Source: Membranipora membranacea
Lineage: Eukaryota; Bryozoa; Gymnolaemata; Cheilostomatida; Membraniporidae
NCBI GenBank assembly: GCA_914767715.1
Contig: OU612071.1
Location: 24,303,681-24,363,680, forward strand
Reading direction: 5' to 3'
Length of the DNA: 60,000 nucleotides
Shown: positions 58,930 to 60,000 of the stretch, in pieces
Numbering within the stretch: position 1 is the first letter of the stretch
How the letters are laid out: each line of letters opens with the position of its first letter
The notes under the pieces: generated by a model
The model's input: only the letters and a program-made list of their open reading frames with translations
Told to the model about the DNA's origin: nothing
Databases searched by the model: none
Position numbers and translations under genes: made by a program

Positions 58930-59090
58930 AGGATATACATATTATGTTGTGTGGGCTTATTCTCGAACTTAAGGAAGATGTGGCCAACCTCAAAGCAGAA
59001 AGGCCAGTAGAGGAGAGACCTGCACCAAAGTTCGGTACTGTACAGGAGCTGATTGAATTCAGTCCGGATACTGAGAAGCAGAAGGATTTG
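58930..59090 (+). CDS. Possible internal exon of an unrecognised protein
   Basis: Flanked by TTATTTCAG (58930) and TTTG|GTGAGT (59091). It encodes a charged coiled-coil-like stretch (ELKEDVANLKAERPVEER) and FGTVQELIEF. The arrangement of a short coiled coil followed by 'xxLxELxxF' recalls the start of DUF4806-type domains, but the rest of that domain is not found downstream. Low confidence. Confidence 0.3.
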
Positions 59091-59158
59091 GTGAGTAGCA
59101 TAGATTACTGAGAGCAAATTATGTTGCTATAAAGTGACATTAATGACCTCTCTCAGTC

Positions 59159-59542
59159 ATGGAACCACTGACTTGTATTACTTCAATTCAATGTGATATC
59201 GATAACGTAGGTGTACACTCGAAACTTTCAGACGATTTAAGAAGAACCAGCTTTGTTTCACGGCTACTTTTACAAAAAAGTTGCCGCATGACAAGGCTAT
59301 ACAAGAGCCACAATAAACCCGCCTCGGGAAGTTCCCCTGACAAGAGAATCAGGGAGGAGTTTTTGTATTTGTTAGCTCTGTCGTATATATCGTTGCAAGG
59401 ACATGTGGGTGGGGATTTTAGGCTTGATTTTATTTATGACCAATATGACCTAAATGTCTGGACAATATTGTTTGTGTATGGGTATAAAATACTCTTGTTT
59501 TGTAGTGTTCTAGTCAAGGGAGTATTGTATCATGTAGGGTAG
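59159..59542 (+). other. Unrecognised open frame
   Basis: A 127-codon plus-strand frame with no motif or splice support. Its segment near 59260-59301 is shared with 16317-16358, so at least part of it is repeat. Confidence 0.2.
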
Positions 59543-59622
59543 GTCTGTCGAGCAATTATTGTAGCTGTTTGTCAACATTGAAGAAAACACAAAGTGAACA
59601 ATGAGTGATGCAGTAAATTGCA

Positions 59623-59850
59623 ATGCTAACTTGGTTTGATGACCCTCGGGAATACCAGAAGAAATTTGTGGATGGACTGGTCATTGGTTTTGTATTCACT
59701 AGAACACAGCTGAGAGGTATGATATATTCTAATGTTCAGTTTGTGTTTCAGATGCTGGCTGAGGTACAGTGTGTAGGCCTGAGTGCTGCAAGAGCCAACA
59801 AAAAGGCAAAGAAAGCGGTGGATATGACAGAAGTAAAAAAGCTGAGATAA
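59623..59850 (+). CDS. Small open frame of unknown function
   Basis: 75 codons starting MLTWFDDPREYQKKFVDG and ending in a lysine-rich tail (ANKKAKKAVDMTEVKK). The composition is protein-like and the frame is unbroken, with ATATTACTTAATATT just past the stop. No family is recognised. It could also be one exon read through. Confidence 0.25.
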   Translation: MLTWFDDPREYQKKFVDGLVIGFVFTRTQLRGMIYSNVQFVFQMLAEVQCVGLSAARANKKAKKAVDMTEVKKLR

Positions 59851-60000
59851 ATATTACTTAATATTACAAACAAAAGTTTTTCAAAAATATTTTCTTTATT
59901 TAGCTACGTCTGATAACCTCGTGTCTGTAACTGAAATGTATAGCAAGTAATCTGGTTTCAATACTCAACTAGTAATATTTTTTGTTAATTTACGCCATCC

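Overview
The window is animal nuclear DNA, probably from an invertebrate, but I cannot name the phylum. The evidence is GT-AG introns of roughly 80-700 bp, AT-rich spacers, L2/CR1-like non-LTR retrotransposon pieces, tRNA-like SINE heads, and transposon-derived gene families known from cnidarians, sponges, lancelets and fish. No bacterial operon, CRISPR array or ribosomal RNA is present. Most short open frames in the window are chance.

1-14.1 kb: an old tandem segmental duplication. A unit of about 2.5 kb with exon-like blocks on the minus strand occurs at 11.7-14.1 kb, 9.1-11.7 kb and partly at 8.4-9.1 kb, with a detached piece at 1-550. The copies carry different stops and different insertions, so each serves as an empty-site control for the others. 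Between them lie an 8-bp microsatellite, a SINE-like tandem array and two decayed reverse-transcriptase relics.

14.1-31 kb: gene-poor. It holds tRNA-like sequences, several perfect or near-perfect palindromes and a retrotransposon ORF relic (25.3-25.9 kb). The one apparently intact small gene is here: a three-exon minus-strand gene at 19.5-20.3 kb for a 93-residue secreted, probably amidated peptide, with a TATA box and an 18-nt microexon.

31-39 kb: a 5'-truncated L2/CR1-like reverse transcriptase, a frameshifted RecQ-like helicase relic, a cluster of short hairpin MITEs, a 364-bp palindromic element, a 287-bp element with 9-bp target duplications, and a decayed MULE-type transposase gene.

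39-56 kb: one large split gene on the plus strand (at least 17 exons, 39.9-55.3 kb) of the family I know as DUF6729 proteins. It has a CxxC zinc-binding segment, an RNase H-like (DDE-like) core and a C-terminal zinc ribbon. Exon 3 is split by a 6,615-bp element with about 45-bp terminal inverted repeats and a 9-bp target duplication. That element contains a 4,314-bp foldback-like element with its own 9-bp duplication, 16- and 20-bp repeat arrays in opposite orientation, and a zinc-knuckle gene. That in turn contains a 341-bp MITE with a tRNA-like core. The three nested insertions inside one coding exon are the most striking structure in the window. Further frameshifts near the 3' end show the host gene is a pseudogene in this copy. 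A Ulp1-type protease fragment follows it.

56-60 kb: repeats (nested inverted pairs with GCAAAAA ends) and unrecognised exon-like segments.

The genes do not form a pathway. The common theme is transposon-derived enzymes and the non-autonomous elements they could have moved. A decayed MULE transposase sits within 4-9 kb of three elements with 9-bp target duplications, which makes a MULE-type machinery a reasonable, unproven source for them.
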